NCBI GenBank assembly: GCA_036365145.1
Contig: JAEOAD010000048.1
Span: 13,750,501 to 13,814,500, forward strand
Direction: 5' to 3'
Origin: Orientallactaga sibirica
Lineage: Eukaryota; Chordata; Mammalia; Rodentia; Dipodidae
DNA length: 64,000 nt
This document shows, in pieces, positions 1 to 11,149 of this stretch (position 1 is its first letter; each line of letters opens with the position of its first letter). The translations under genes and the position numbers were made by a program. A model generated the notes under the pieces. It did no database searches and had not been told where the DNA came from. It saw only the letters and a list, made by a program, of their open reading frames with translations.

Positions 1-150
1 TGGCTCTTTGGTGGTTTCTCTCTGCTTGGATCTGTGAAGGGAGCCAGCTTCTTGTACCACTGAGGGAACATCTCCTGGATCTGTAAGCTTGAAGTAAATC
101 GCTTCCTCCCACAAACTGTGTCTGATTGTCTGGTTGTTCTAACACCGTGG
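1..150 (+). mobile_element. MaLR (ORR1/MT-like) LTR, 3' part
   Basis: The order GGATCTGTAAGCTTGAAGTAAA, then CCTCCCACAAACTGTGTCTG, matches the polyadenylation-signal half of rodent MaLR LTRs and resembles 47222-47385 in this window. The 5' part lies outside the window. Confidence 0.7.
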
Positions 151-330
151 AGTTGACTATAACTGGGGAGGGGCTAGATGACCAGTCTATTGTGAGACTA
201 GGGTACTGCCATCAGCCACCATTATTGTTTTGAGGTCAATCTGTGTCTCTCTATCCAGTAGTGTTTGTTTTATGAAACTGAGTAAAACAAAGTTTGGTGC
301 CTATTTGTTTAGCATTGTAAAATACTTGAA

Positions 331-574
331 TTATTTATTTATTTATTTTTTAAGAGAGAGACAGTGGGAGAGGGAGAGAATTGCTGTGCCAGGGCCTCAG
401 CCACTCAATCGAATGCCAGATGCTTGCACCACCTAGTGGTAATGTGTGACCTTGTGCCTGTCTCACCTTTGTGCATCTGGTTTATCTGGGATCTGGAGAG
501 CCCTAAGTCCTAAGGACATGGGTCCTTAGGCTTTGAAGGCAAGCATCTTAAGTGCTAAGTCATCTCTCCTGCCC
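331..574 (-). mobile_element. B2-like SINE, long variant with CTCF-like core
   Basis: A minus-strand copy: the A-rich end is at 331 and the tRNA-like head ends CTAAGTCATCTCTCC near 574. It has the extra segment of about 35 bp (CACCTAGTGG...TCACCT) that marks the long subfamily. Confidence 0.9.
426..439 (-). promoter_or_regulatory. CTCF-like core in a SINE (one mismatch)
   Basis: The minus strand reads CCACTAGGTGGTGC, which fits the CTCF core CCASYAGRKGGCRS except for T at position 12. It is probably a decayed SINE-borne site. Confidence 0.35.
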
Positions 575-686
575 TGTAAAATTCTTTTTATGGATTTCCC
601 CTTTATCAGTATGTGGTGACCTTATTTATATCTTGTAATTTTGACTTGAAACCCATTTTGTCAGGTATTAAGATTGCAACACTTGC

Positions 687-857
687 GGGGATGGAGAGAT
701 GGCTTAGCGGTTAAGCTGAAGGACCTCCGTTGGATTCTCCAGGACCCATGTAAACCAGATGCACAAGGGGGTGTGTTGAGTGCATCTGGAGTTCATTTTC
801 AGTGGCTGGGGACCCTGAAGCACCAATTCTCTCTCTCTGCCCCTTTCTCTCTCTCTC

Positions 858-890
<33 letters not shown>

Positions 891-927
891 TATAAAAAAA
901 ATATATATATATATATATTAAAAAAAA
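687..927 (+). mobile_element. B2-like SINE with 16-bp target-site duplication
   Basis: The copy starts GGGGATGGAGAGATGG. Flanks AGATTGCAACACTTGC (671-686) and AGATTGCAACATTTGC (928-943) differ at one base and mark the target-site duplication inside a LINE-1 piece. The tail grew into an A and TA microsatellite (about 858-920). Confidence 0.95.
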
Positions 928-1020
928 AGATTGCAACATTTGCTTGCTTTCTAGTTCATTTGCTTGAAATATCTTTTGACATTTTTTCACTCTAAAGCTG
1001 TGTTTGTCTTTTCTTTTTTT

Positions 1021-1032
1021 TCATTATTTACT

Positions 1033-1073
<41 letters not shown>

Positions 1074-1221
1074 AAATGAGAATGAATGGTCATGCCAGGG
1101 TCTCCTGCCACTGCAATCTCCAGATGTATGAACAATTTTATGTGTTTGGCTGAAAAATCAAATCTGGGCTGGCAGGCTTTGCAAGCATGTGCCTTTAGCG
1201 TCTGAGCTATCTCCACAGCCC
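1021..1221 (-). mobile_element. B2-like SINE
   Basis: A (GA)n run at 1036-1069 is the complement of the element's CT tract. The body is diverged and the tRNA-like head ends GAGCTATCTCCACAGCCC. Confidence 0.85.
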
Positions 1222-1223
1222 AA

Positions 1224-1395
1224 ATTAATTTATTTCTGTGTATATGCAGGTGTGCCAGTGTTTTACTGCTGTAAACAAACACCAGATGTGTGCACTACTT
1301 GCTACATCTGACTTACACGGATTGCTGTGGAACTGAACCCAGGCTGACAGGCTTTGCAAGCCAGTACCTTTCCGGACTAAGCCATCTTCCCAGCC
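1224..1395 (-). mobile_element. B2-like SINE, diverged
   Basis: It lies directly next to the previous copy. It lacks the GA run but keeps CAGATGTGTGCACTA, GAACTGAACCCAGG and the head CTAAGCCATCTTCCCAGCC. Confidence 0.75.
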
Positions 1396-2333
1396 TGAGG
1401 CATTTTTCTTACATGCAACAGATGGATTCCTTTTGAATCCAATCTGCTATTCTGTATCTTTTGACTGGATAATTGAGACTATTATCATTCAGAGTTAGTA
1501 CTGGAAGGTGTGTGTTTGTTCCTGTCATTTTGTTGTGTTTGTAATGTCTGTTACTTTCCTAATCCTCATTTGCATATTTACTCAGTACAGCTTATTCTTT
1601 CCTAGATTTGGGGGAGGTTTCTACTGTGGTTTTATTAAATATATTTTCTATGGCTCTAGTTTCAACTTCTCCCCCTTCTATGGCCATGATTCACAGCTTT
1701 TTTTTTTTTTTAAGTTGTCTCATATTCTTCTTTAATATCCTGAACTGAATTATACAAACAGCTTATTTTATTCAGTTATTTATAATTGTTTTAATTCATT
1801 CAGGAGTTTGCTGATGACCTCTTTGATGTTACTGAACATTCTGCTAGTCGTTCATTGTTTTGAATTCTCTGTTTAGGATTTCATCCCTCTCCTTAGAGTC
1901 CGTTACTGTGGAGTTAGAGGTTTATGGAGGTGTCATGTTTCCTTGATATTTCATGTTCTGTTTCTGCCTTGAGATGGGCAGAATCTGAATGGATTTTATT
2001 TTGCTTTTTTTTAATGGTGGTCTCTTTCTCACCGAAGGGGCTCTGTGCAGGACCCTTTGTCTTGGCAGTACCCTCTCCAACTGGGATTCCCAACTTTATC
2101 CTCTTCATCTACCAAATGCGTCTCTAAGCTCTCAGCTCAATAGTTGCTTCCTTGGAAAGCAAGCTCCTCCTTCTCTGCTTTCCTCATGCAGTCACTGCAC
2201 AGTTTGCTTCTCCACTTGGCTGCTACACGGGTCTGGAAAGCTCTGACTGCACAGGTGTTTTTGGTTTATTTTGTGCTACAGAATATCTGAGAGTGGAAAT
2301 TTTATAATAAATAGAAATGTATCCTTAGCCTTA

Positions 2334-2535
2334 GGGCTGGGGAGATGGCTCAACAATGAACAGTGCTTGCTAATTTGCTTACAAAGCTTGCCAAACTGGG
2401 TTGGATTCGAGAGTACCTACTTAAAGCCAGGTGCACAAAGTGGCACATGTGTCTGGAGTTTGTTTGCAGCAGCAAGAGGCCCTGATGCACCCATATTTTC
2501 TCTCTCTGAGCAATAAAATATATATTTTAAAATAG
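2334..2535 (+). mobile_element. B2-like SINE
   Basis: The copy starts GGGCTGGGGAGATGGCTC and ends TCTCTCTGAGCAATAAAATATATA. The B-box region GGTTGGATTCGA is altered. Confidence 0.85.
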
Positions 2536-2539
2536 AGAA

Positions 2540-2825
2540 ACGTATTCGTCAATACATGGTTCTGGGGGGAGAAGTTCAAGACTGAAGGATCCGTTTCTGT
2601 GGAGGGACCATGAAAGATGGACAGAGAGAGCATGAGAGAGAGGCAAGAGCTGGGACGCAATCCTTCAGCCCTTTTGGGATAGGAACATGTTCATTTATGC
2701 AAGCCGATTGCCTTATGACTTAAATATCTCCCTTTAGGGCCCCACCTCCCAACACTGTTCCATTGAGGATTAAATGTCCAACAAACACTTTTGGGGCGAT
2801 GCATCCAAACAAGAGCAACAGGCAT
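2540..2825 (-). mobile_element. MaLR/MST-like LTR fragment
   Basis: The plus strand shows GGGCCCCACCTCCCAACACTG and ATTGAGGATTAAATGTCCAAC, the complement of the GGAGGTGGGGCC block of MST/MLT-type MaLR LTRs. The ends are not defined. Confidence 0.55.
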
Positions 2826-3154
2826 CTGCAGACTTCTGTGCAACGCATGAAAAGTACTTAACAACCCCCCACCCCGCAGCTCCATCCCAGTGCATGGCAG
2901 AGCGCAGACACTCCACAAATACTTGTGGGATGCACAGGGGCAACCTGAAGAGCTAGGTCCTTACATCTTTAAACCCTCGAGTGAAAAATCTACCAAGACA
3001 CAAATGGAGACTCAGCGAAGGCATCAGCCCTAATCCCTTGGTGCCCGGTGAAGCGACCACTGAAGCTTGGATTCTGTTCTTAGTGGGTCTCCCACTTTGT
3101 GAACCACGCGGGGGGTGGGCAGTGCCATGTGCAGCTATTTCTAGAATCTGCTAC

Positions 3155-3340
3155 GGGGCCGGGGAGATGGCTCAGAGGTTAAAGGCTCTTTTCTTGCAAA
3201 GCTTGACAGCCAGGTTTGATTCCCCAGTACCTGTGTAAAGCCAGATGCAAAAAGTGGAACATGAGTGTGGAGTTCATTTGCACCCATGGCTGCCCATTCT
3301 CTCTCTCTCTCTCTCTCTCTCTCAATGTCTGTTTCTTTCT
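3155..3340 (+). mobile_element. B2-like SINE
   Basis: The copy starts GGGGCCGGGGAGATGGCTC and has a CT tract at 3298-3322. It lies tail to tail with the copy at 3361, so a transcript through both could fold into a long hairpin. Confidence 0.85.
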
Positions 3341-3360
3341 CTCACTTTCAAACAATTCTT

Positions 3361-3399
3361 TATTTAAAAATATTTTTTATTTATTTACTTGATAGAAAG

Positions 3400-3449
<50 letters not shown>

Positions 3450-3581
3450 GGCGTGCCAGGGCCTACAGCCACTGCAAACGAACTCCAGACGCATGTGCCC
3501 TCTTGTGCATCTGGCTCACATGGGTCCTGGAGAATCGAGCCAAGATCCTTTGGCTTAATCGCTAAGCCATCTCTCCAGCCC
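3361..3581 (-). mobile_element. B2-like SINE with (GA)n expansion
   Basis: A GA run of about 44 bp at 3402-3446 replaces the usual short CT tract. The head ends CTAAGCCATCTCTCCAGCCC. Confidence 0.92.
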
Positions 3582-4141
3582 TCTTTCTCTCTCTTTCAAA
3601 TGAAGAAATAAAACTAGTAAATAAAATCTCTGCTAGGTAGAGCAGGCCTGGGTTTCTGTTTGCCCTTAGGCATCCTTGGACTCAGTTGCCACATGCTCAA
3701 GTACAAAGCGGTACTGAGCTATTACTATCTGGTGACAAATGTTACTCTCTTCTTGACCAAACTTTCATCTCCCCTGAGCCCTCTTTTTGAATAGGACTTG
3801 TCTTCAGCTAGGAGTTTACAGGGACCCCCTCCCCCATGTCAGCTCTCTGGCATGCTGTCTGCAAGAATTTGTTAAGTCAGTCTCTCTGAAACATGTTGTA
3901 ACAGAAATACACAGGCTACGGTGAGCTCAACACTACAAACACTCTGTCAACACACCGAAGGCTTCAGGATGGTTGCAGAAGAGGGGGCGGGAAGATTTTG
4001 AGAGCCACAGAGTGAGTAGACATGCCCTGAGGCACAGCCCCCCCAAACTAACAGAGGCCCTAATTACCCAACAATGAGCATCAAAGATCCTACTGAGGAG
4101 GAACCTAGGGCCGGGAATGCGGGGATACAAGACATGCCAAG
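3582..4141. other. Intronic stretch, nothing recognised
   Basis: No repeat family, splice-flanked open frame or regulatory motif stands out here. Confidence 0.5.
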
Positions 4142-4158
4142 AAAAATTTATATTTATA

Positions 4159-4371
4159 GGGGCTGGAGAGATGGCTTAGCAGTTAAGCACTTGCCTGTGA
4201 AGCCTAAGGACCCCGGTTCAAGGCTCAATTCTCCAATACCCACGTAAGCCAGATGCACAAGGTGGCGCATGCATCTGGAGTTCATTTGCAGTGGCTAGAG
4301 GCCCTGGTATGCCCATTCTCTCTCTCTCTTTATCTGCCTCTTTCTCTCTTTCTCAAATAAAATAAAATTAA
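4159..4371 (+). mobile_element. B2-like SINE with 15-bp target-site duplication
   Basis: AAAAATTTATATTTA occurs at 4142-4156 and 4372-4386 around a nearly consensus copy, with B box GGTTCAAGGCTCAATTCTCC expanded by a few bases. The perfect duplication suggests a fairly young insertion. Confidence 0.95.
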
Positions 4372-4386
4372 AAAAATTTATATTTA

Positions 4387-5279
4387 CAAATAAAAAGAGG
4401 GAAAAAAAGGAATCCCCTTACTGCAGATCACTTTTCCCAGGGATTTTTCTACCCAGGGAACCCCTTGCTCTGCTCATTGGCCATTAATCAATCCCCAGCT
4501 GTCTTCGCTGTAAGTGGAATTGAGCCAATCATTCTCCCCTACTGTGAAAATCTCCATGCTTATCATAATAAGAGTCTTCCTTATCATCTAACAAGTGTCA
4601 GAATAATTGTTCCTTTAACAAAAGGACAGATTTTACCTGGTGTAAGCCTTGTACCTTGACATGATCCTCCATTCGTTCTTTTGTTCATTCTATCCATGCT
4701 CAACTCAAAATGAATTTGAAATCTGTTCATTCGATTCATTTATTCAGAGCACTCTGAGCGGATCATTCCTTCATCCTCCCCACCTTTTCCGAAGGCCCCT
4801 GTGCTGCATTAAGCTTCTTCATGAAATCTGTTATACACTGAAATGTGTTTTCTGTTCAAGACAGAAAGGGACAGGGGTGGCCGTGCTTAGGGAAGAGTGC
4901 TAGGAAGGTTCGCTCAGAAAGTTCAAATGATCATGTCTTTCTCCCTATGGGTGAGGATCTTTCTAAGCTGGTAAGTGAGACGTCTAGAGAGGATAAGATT
5001 CTGAGGGCTGGTGGTTCCATCACAGGTTGATTTGGCACACAGCAGCTTGCCATTGGGGCACATTTGTTGTTGAGCCTGGGGCGAAGGACAAACAGCCACG
5101 AGTGAGGGGAGAGCTCCAGCAACAGTGGTGACAGGCAGCCCATGCCACACACTTCAGGGATGGGGAGGACTGACGCATCTGCTGCTAACTGGCATGGAGT
5201 ATGGAGGGGGCTACAGGAATTCTCTACCCACCCACCCACCCACCCACCGTTTTGTCTGAAAAGTACAGCAAGATAAGTA
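4387..5279. other. Intronic stretch with a short ACCC microsatellite
   Basis: Mostly unique sequence. A (ACCC)n run of about 25 bp lies at 5223-5248. No exon or known repeat is recognised. Confidence 0.5.
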
Positions 5280-5291
5280 AAAATGAGGCCA

Positions 5292-5479
5292 GGGCTGGAG
5301 TGATAGCTTACTGGTTAAGGTGTTTGCCTGCAAAGCCAAAGGACCCTAGATTGATTCCCCAGGACCCACATAAGCCAGATACACAAGGTGGCGCATGCGT
5401 CTGGAGTTTGTTTGCAGTGGCTGGAGGCCTCTCTCTCTCTGTGTCTCTTTCTCTCTCAAACAAACAAACAAATAAATAA
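5292..5479 (+). mobile_element. B2-like SINE
   Basis: Flanks AAATGAGGCCA and AAATAAGGCCA form a target-site duplication with one mismatch. The tail is (CAAA)n then (TAAA)n. Confidence 0.92.
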
Positions 5480-5489
5480 AATAAGGCCA

Positions 5490-5939
5490 AAGAAGGAAGC
5501 AATAGAAACTTTCTTAGCTATTTCTGCCATGTCTCCTTTCTGACCACATCTCTGCTTGTATATTTGGGCCACATGGACATCTCAGGGGTCAATGAGTTGT
5601 GGGGCATGTAGTACCCAGGCCTACCCTGAGCATCACTTCTCAGACAGCAGGAACCAGCCAAATGAGGTGGGCCACAGGAACAGTGAAAGCAGACAGGATC
5701 TGCTATGCAGGTCATGAGAGAACATGTATTGAACTCAAGCTTTGGTAGCATGGCCTTGTTTCTCACCCATGTTGGCATATTTTCAACCTGCCTTATGATG
5801 CACCTGGGGCTCTATCTCATACTCACAGGCTGTAGCCTTAAAGTCTGTATTGCTTTTGTTTCCTGCTGAACCCAGCAGAGTGTCCCCCCCATGGACCCCG
5901 AAAAGAAGTGTAATGGATGAATCTAAGTGAGATAGGGAT
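5490..5939. other. Intronic stretch, nothing recognised
   Basis: Unique sequence without clear repeat or exon signals. Confidence 0.5.
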
Positions 5940-5949
5940 TAAAACTGGA

Positions 5950-6165
5950 TTGTTAAAATAATTAATTAATTAATTATGGAGGGGGAGAGAGAGAAAGAGG
6001 CAGATAGAGAGTGAATGGGCATGGCAGGGCCTTTAGCCACTACAAACGAACTTCAGACGCATGCACCACCTTGTTCATCTGGGTCTACGTGGGTATTGGG
6101 GAATGAACCTGGGTTCTTAGGCTTTGCCGGCAAGCACCTTAATGGATGAGCTATCTCTGCAGCCC
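5950..6165 (-). mobile_element. B2-like SINE with 10-bp target-site duplication
   Basis: TAAAACTGGA is found at 5940-5949 and again at 6167-6176. The A-rich end is (TTAA)n and the head is GAGCTATCTCTGCAGCCCC. Confidence 0.93.
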
Positions 6166-6179
6166 CTAAAACTGGACCT

Positions 6180-6453
6180 TTAAATTGTAATTTTTACTGA
6201 CGATTCATATGTTTGTGTATACTATATTTTGATCAGAATCTCCTCCCATTACCTTTTCTTGACCCCACCCCTTCCACTGCACCCTTTCTTCTTGCCCAAC
6301 TCATCCTCCTTCTACTTTGATATCTTTTAAAATCCTTGTGTGTGGATGTGACCCACTGAGTTTTGTTAGGGTGGCCTGCATGGGCAGGGGTGGAGCATTA
6401 GTTACCAAATACATAGAGCCTTTCAGTGGCTTACAAACTATACGGCAGCCCAT
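6180..6453 (-). mobile_element. LINE-1 3' end remnant
   Basis: The plus strand has CTCCTCCCATTACC..., a run of CTTCC blocks and GTGTGGATGTGACCCACTGA. The last phrase is typical of the antisense of rodent LINE-1 (Lx-type) 3' ends. The borders are approximate. Confidence 0.55.
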
Positions 6454-6472
6454 CCCAAATTGTATTTAAAAA

Positions 6473-6524
6473 ATATTTTATTTATTTATTCATTTGACAG
6501 CGAAAGACACACACACACACACAC

Positions 6525-6556
<32 letters not shown>

Positions 6557-6563
6557 CAAAGAT

Positions 6564-6615
<52 letters not shown>

Positions 6616-6764
6616 TGGGCATGCCAGAGCCTTTAGCCACTGCAAACAAACTCCAGACACATGTGCCACCTTGTGCATCTGGCTTATGTGGGTTCTGGGG
6701 AATTGAACCTGGGTCCTTAGGCTTCACAGGCAAGCGTCTTAACTGCTGAGCCACCTCTCCAGAC
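6473..6764 (-). mobile_element. B2-like SINE with CA/GA expansion and 19-bp target-site duplication
   Basis: CCCAAATTGTATTTAAAAA (6454-6472) and CCCAAATTGCATTTAAAAA (6765-6783) flank the copy. Its CT tract has expanded to about 100 bp of CA and GA repeats (6508-6611). Confidence 0.95.
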
Positions 6765-6793
6765 CCCAAATTGCATTTAAAAACTACAGCTAG

Positions 6794-7023
6794 GGATGGA
6801 GAGATGGCTCAGGGGTTAAGGTGCTTGCCTGCGAAGCCTAAGGTTCGAATCCAGGTTTGACTCCGCAGAACCCACGTCAGCCAGACGCACAGGTGATGCA
6901 TACACACAAGGTGACACATGCTCACGAGGTGGCGCACACACCTGGAGTTTGACTGCAGTGGCTGGAGGCTTTGGTGCACCAATTTTCATTCTCTCTCTCA
7001 TAAAAAGAAAAAAATAAATAAAT
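6794..7023 (+). mobile_element. B2-like SINE with internal partial repeat
   Basis: A target-site duplication AAAACTACAGCTAG / AAAACTACCGCTAG lies at 6780-6793 and 7024-7037. The middle is longer than usual: the phrase ACAGGTGATGCATACACACAAGGTGACACATG partly repeats the CACAAGGTGGCGCATG block. Confidence 0.93.
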
Positions 7024-7037
7024 AAAACTACCGCTAG

Positions 7038-7911
7038 ACGTTTTTAGGTCACCAGTGACTACAGCAAGAGAAGCGGTGTATTTTCAGCTAGGTGAGTGGG
7101 TTAAATGGAGACAGCTAGGTGCACAGTTGGCCTGAGGCTCTTGACAAGGCTGTCCTGTGCAGGCCGTGGCTGCCTGGCTGTCTGCAGTATGTCCCTGGAG
7201 AGATGTCAGTAGCTGTGCAGAGTTCTCCTGTACTCACACTGCTGTCAGAACTGAAGATAAGAGACACAAACCACGCTGAACGTGATCCTTGGCATGTGGA
7301 AGTAGCAGAGCCTTTAGTTTAATCCTTCAGCTCTTGAGGGTCGCACACTTGCTTAGCTGGTAAATATTCTGTACGTGGGTTCTACTGAACTCTTACCATA
7401 TTTGGTTTCCACTCTCTGTTGCTCAAATAACAACAGGTCAAACCCTGGGCCACAGAAAGGTGGTGGATACTTTTGATTGAGTTGGGGGCATAAATCATGA
7501 TGATTATATCAGTTCAGATAACATTTGAATTCCAATGGATGCAGACTTTACCTGTAAGTAACCAGACTGCACCATCATTTTGTTTTGTTATGAAAACATC
7601 TCCTCCCCTGGAAGAGATTATTTTTCTGACTACATTTTCTCTCACAAAGTATATTCATGCCAAGTGGATACTTTATAAATATGCTCAGTATTTTTTTTCA
7701 TTTACTTTGGGGATTATTCTGTGCTGAAATGAAAAAAAAAACATTCATTAGTTTAAGAGCATTTTTTTTCAAAATCCAGCTCCATTCCAGGTTTAATTTT
7801 ATGCGATATAGGTCACCTTATTTTAAAATGAGCCTCAAAGTGACTCTTCCTGAACTACTTTATATGTTTTCCATGAGCAAGTTTCCCTATTTCAGGGAAA
7901 AGTCGGACCAT
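7038..7911. other. Intronic stretch, AT-rich in its second half
   Basis: No repeat or exon recognised; AT-rich with poly-A and poly-T runs from about 7490. Confidence 0.5.
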
Positions 7912-7925
7912 AAGAACTCAGAGAC

Positions 7926-8248
7926 AAGGGCTGGAGAGATGGCTCAGCAGTTATGGTATTTGACTGCAATGCCTAATGACCAGAGATCGATTCCCCAGTG
8001 TCCACATAAAGCCAGATGCACAAAATGATGCATGCATCTAGAGTTCATTTGCAGTAGCACTTTCTCTCTCTTGTAAATAATTTTTTTTGAGGTAGGGTCT
8101 CACTCTAGCCCAGGCTGACCTGGAATTCACTATGTCGTCTTAGGGTGGTCTGGAATTCATGTCAATTCACCTACCTCTCCCTTCTGCGTGCTGGGATTAA
8201 AAGTGTATGCCATCACACCTGGCTTAATAACGAAAATATTTTTTAAAA
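7926..8248 (+). mobile_element. B2-like SINE carrying a B1 in its tail
   Basis: AAGAACTCAGAGA occurs before the SINE (7912-7924) and after the nested B1 (about 8250-8262). This shows one SINE insertion that later took up a B1 in its 3' tail. The body is diverged (GGATCGATTCCCCAG changed to GAGATCGATTCCCC). Confidence 0.88.
8084..8226 (-). mobile_element. B1 SINE, nested
   Basis: The plus strand shows TTTTTTTGAGGTAGGGTCTC, then CCTGGAATTCACTATG and GTGCTGGGATTAAAAG, ending CACACCTGGCTT: a minus-strand B1. Confidence 0.93.
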
Positions 8249-8547
8249 AAGAACTCAGAGAGAAATGTCTCCTCTGTGCGAGTGGCTGTGGGTGATTATG
8301 TAGGGTGATAAGATTGAGCTGGAAGCTGCTGAGCGTACAAGCACCATCTTTTTTTCTTGCTACAGTTTGTTAAGATAGCGCCCTTAGCACAGCCCATGTG
8401 TGTGTGGGTGGGGATGCTTACGTAGGCACCTTCTTATGAGATCTCAAACACTGGGCTGGGGCTGTTTCTGTTATCTGAAAAGGGGAGTATAGATGCAGGC
8501 CAAAGCTGGAAGGCCCAAGATGAGAAATCTTCCTTTTACAGAACACT

Positions 8548-8895
8548 CTGGCTGGGATATGTGCTCCCCAAAGGCTTATCTGTTAAAAGCTTTACCTCCA
8601 GCTTTTCCAGGGGTGCCATTACAAAGGTGCATGTTAGTGAGTAGTCTTCCCGACACTGGGGGTGTGCCTCCCAAGGTAATACTGGGACCCCAGTCTCTTT
8701 CCTTCTCTCTTACTGCCTGGCCTCCATGAGATAGGGGGTTACTCCATCATACACTCCCCGCTATGTGTACCTTCACCACAGGCCCCAAATCATCGAGGCC
8801 AAATGGACCGAAACTTCTGAAACTGTCAACCAAAATATTCCTTTCCTATTTGTAGTTAATTATCTTGAGCACTTTGGTACAGCAATGGGAAGCTG
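8548..8895 (+). mobile_element. MaLR (MT/ORR1-like) LTR
   Basis: CTTTTCCAGGGGTGCCATTA, GACCGAAACTTCTGAAACTG and CAACCAAAATATTCCTTTCC follow the order of MaLR LTRs, ending in TATCTTGAGCACTTTGGTACA. The ends are approximate. Confidence 0.6.
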
Positions 8896-9084
8896 ACATG
8901 AAGACACGTTTTTTTTTTGAGAATTTAAGTTGCCAGATTATTTTTCCATACAAAGCAAAATTTGAGAAGAGTCAATTCACTCTTCCCTTTTACAACATAT
9001 GTCTGCTTCCTCTAAGGGAACTTGTCCATTCTCGCGTGCTGCGAGGCCTCCCTGGCTAATCTAATACCTCAAATTACAAAGGAG

Positions 9085-9400
9085 TCTACTGTAGTTTAGA
9101 TGTGTGGGTGCCCCGCCCCCATTCAAACCTTGTTAACTCAATCCACAACAAAATGCCATTGGGAAGTGGGGCCCGAGCAGGAGGCAGAGTTTAGGTTGTG
9201 ATGGATTAATGTTGCTATGAATGAATGGATTTTCTCTCTCCGCCCTTCTGCATTCTGCCATACGATGACAAAAGACAGCCTTTGCCAGAGACCAGCACCT
9301 GGGCCTTGACTTCCCAGGACTGAAAACTATGAGAAATCTCTTTCTTCGTTATCCGTGACTCAGGCTCTTACTGTTAGAGTATCAATTAGACATCATGGTT
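9085..9400 (+). mobile_element. MaLR (MST/MLT-like) LTR
   Basis: The start TGTAGTTTAGATGTGTGGG resembles the TGTGGTTTGAATGTG opening of MaLR LTRs. GGGAAGTGGGGCC and ACTGAAAACTATGAGAAATC follow in the expected order. Confidence 0.6.
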
Positions 9401-9432
9401 TTCCTTTTTACTTTAGGTATATGATTTTTTAA

Positions 9433-9644
9433 AAAATATTTTTAAAATTTATTTACTTGCAAGGAGAGAGAGAAAGAGAGAGCTAGAGGGAGAATATACA
9501 TGCCAAGGCCTCTTGCTACTGCAAATGGACTCCAGGTACATGTGCCACTTTGTGCATCTGGCTTTACATGGGTATGGAATCGAACCTGGGGCCAACCAGC
9601 TTTGCAAGCAAGCACCTTTAAGCAGTGAGCCATCTTGCCAGTCC
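9433..9644 (-). mobile_element. B2-like SINE
   Basis: The head at 9620-9644 reads GCAGTGAGCCATCTTGCCAGTCC. The GA run is short and the middle has lost the GGCGCATG block. Confidence 0.85.
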
Positions 9645-9649
9645 TTTAG

Positions 9650-9945
9650 GTCTATTTAAACATATTCCTTTTAAGGCTTATGACTTGCCCTCCAGGGTTC
9701 ATGGTACATTGTGGAAGAGGGAATAGGAAAAAAACAGTAAAAGCCACAGGGTGGGAGGGTGCATTGTCTCTGCCCTGCCTCCCCCACCCCTGCCCAGAGA
9801 CTGGTGCATTCGTGACCCCACAGTGAATACTGAGGTGGGCCCTTGGTGACATGGGGGCAGGGAGAGGGAACGTATGACCATATAACTCAATGGGAATATG
9901 GCCCATATGCATACAATAAAATTTTCAACAACTAAAAAAAATATA
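9650..9945 (+). mobile_element. Probable LINE-1 3' end remnant
   Basis: The order GTTCATGGTACATTGTGG, then AGCCACAGGGTGGGAGG, CATAACTCAATGGGAATATG and ACAATAAAATTTTCAACAAC, resembles rodent LINE-1 3' UTR tails. The family is uncertain. Confidence 0.45.
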
Positions 9946-10760
9946 GAGATTCCTTTTACATAGATGGCTATTAGGCATGACACTTCTAAATCCCTTCATG
10001 AGGTGGGGAAAGACAGACGCACTCAACTTTCATATACCTTGAACATCTAATTGCCATTTGCAGTCATCGGTCTGTCCCTTGACAAGATCAAAGCAAGCCA
10101 ACGAGCTAGGAAGCTAACACATACTTGAACACACGTCTGTCTGCATTAGTGGCTGGACTCTGTGACCCCGTGTCATCCCGTAGACACACCGCCGTGAACT
10201 CTGCACCGTAGGTGTCTCCCAGAACAGCGAAGCTGCTAACCTATCTGGCACTCAGGACGCTGGATGGCCGCCTCCCTCCCATCTGCCCCTGCCCTGTCAC
10301 TTAGCCGACCCCACTCCTACTCAACTTTGAACATCCTCTCTGACCACCCACGCACAGTCTCTATCTCCATTTTCCCATCGTGGCACAGTGCCAATGTCCT
10401 CTCTCGTGCAGCTTACTGCTGTGGTCTCTGCTGACCTCTGCTCTCCAGACACGGGTCTGCTCCTACAACCCTCCACCCAGAGGGTTCCCTTCTGATCTCA
10501 GACAATGGCAGCGTCTCCATCACTCCTTGGGGGTCTACAAGGCCTGGCCTGCCAATCATCTTCCCAGCCCAGGGCACCCCCTCATCTCCTTGGTCTAAAA
10601 ACTCCATGGGCTGCCACCTTCCTCTTTTTCTTAGTATTTTCCACATGCAGACATCCACCCCCAACCTTCTGGAAGTCCTGCTTTTCCATCTCAGAACATA
10701 TATCACTTCCTAGACCAGGCCACACTCCTCAGTATTGCTTTCCATATTAACATTTGTGGC

Positions 10761-10852
10761 GAGTCAATCACTCCCTCCTCTCCCATCACCAGATCCCAAG
10801 TTGTGGGAGTCAATCACTCCCTCCTCTCCCATCACCAGATCCCAAGTTGTGG
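10761..10852. repeat. Perfect 46-bp tandem duplication
   Basis: The unit starts GAGTCAATCACTCCCTCCTC and ends ATCCCAAGTTGTGG. Copies at 10761-10806 and 10807-10852 look identical, and a further GAG follows the second copy. Confidence 0.95.
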
Positions 10853-11149
10853 GAGGGCGCAGACCGTGGCCTGCTCGCTGGGCATTGTTTTCCCCAGTGC
10901 TGAGCACTCTTCGGCCAGCTCGGAAGCTCAATGACGGTGTTTGGAACACAGGCATCTATACAGAGCGACAGGATTTCAAGCCCTTTTCCTGTATCGTCTA
11001 CCTTCATAATAGACTCCTTTTATAGACCAGGACATTGAAACTGAAGAAGCTGGGTGCCGGTGACCAGAGCTGAGATGGCTTTCTGATCTACTACACCGTG
11101 TTTGCTCACTTCACTAAGTTTCACTCTAAATATCTATTCCTCGGAGGCG

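Larger units (their letters stand above)
575..2260 (-). mobile_element. LINE-1 ORF2 remnant in pieces, interrupted by SINEs
   Basis: Read on the minus strand, 575-686, 944-1020 and about 1398-2260 resemble parts of rodent LINE-1. Recognisable phrases on the plus strand include the TCAGGTATTAAGATTGCAAC type and AATCTGCTATTCTGTATCTT, both typical of antisense ORF2. The pieces are collinear and split by the SINEs at 687, 1021 and 1224. It is full of stops and inactive. The part beyond about 1750 is less certain. Confidence 0.6.

Noticed and set aside
687..765. tRNA genes at SINE heads (A and B boxes)
   Set aside because: The heads are part of SINEs with a fixed non-tRNA body, and their secondary structure is degraded.
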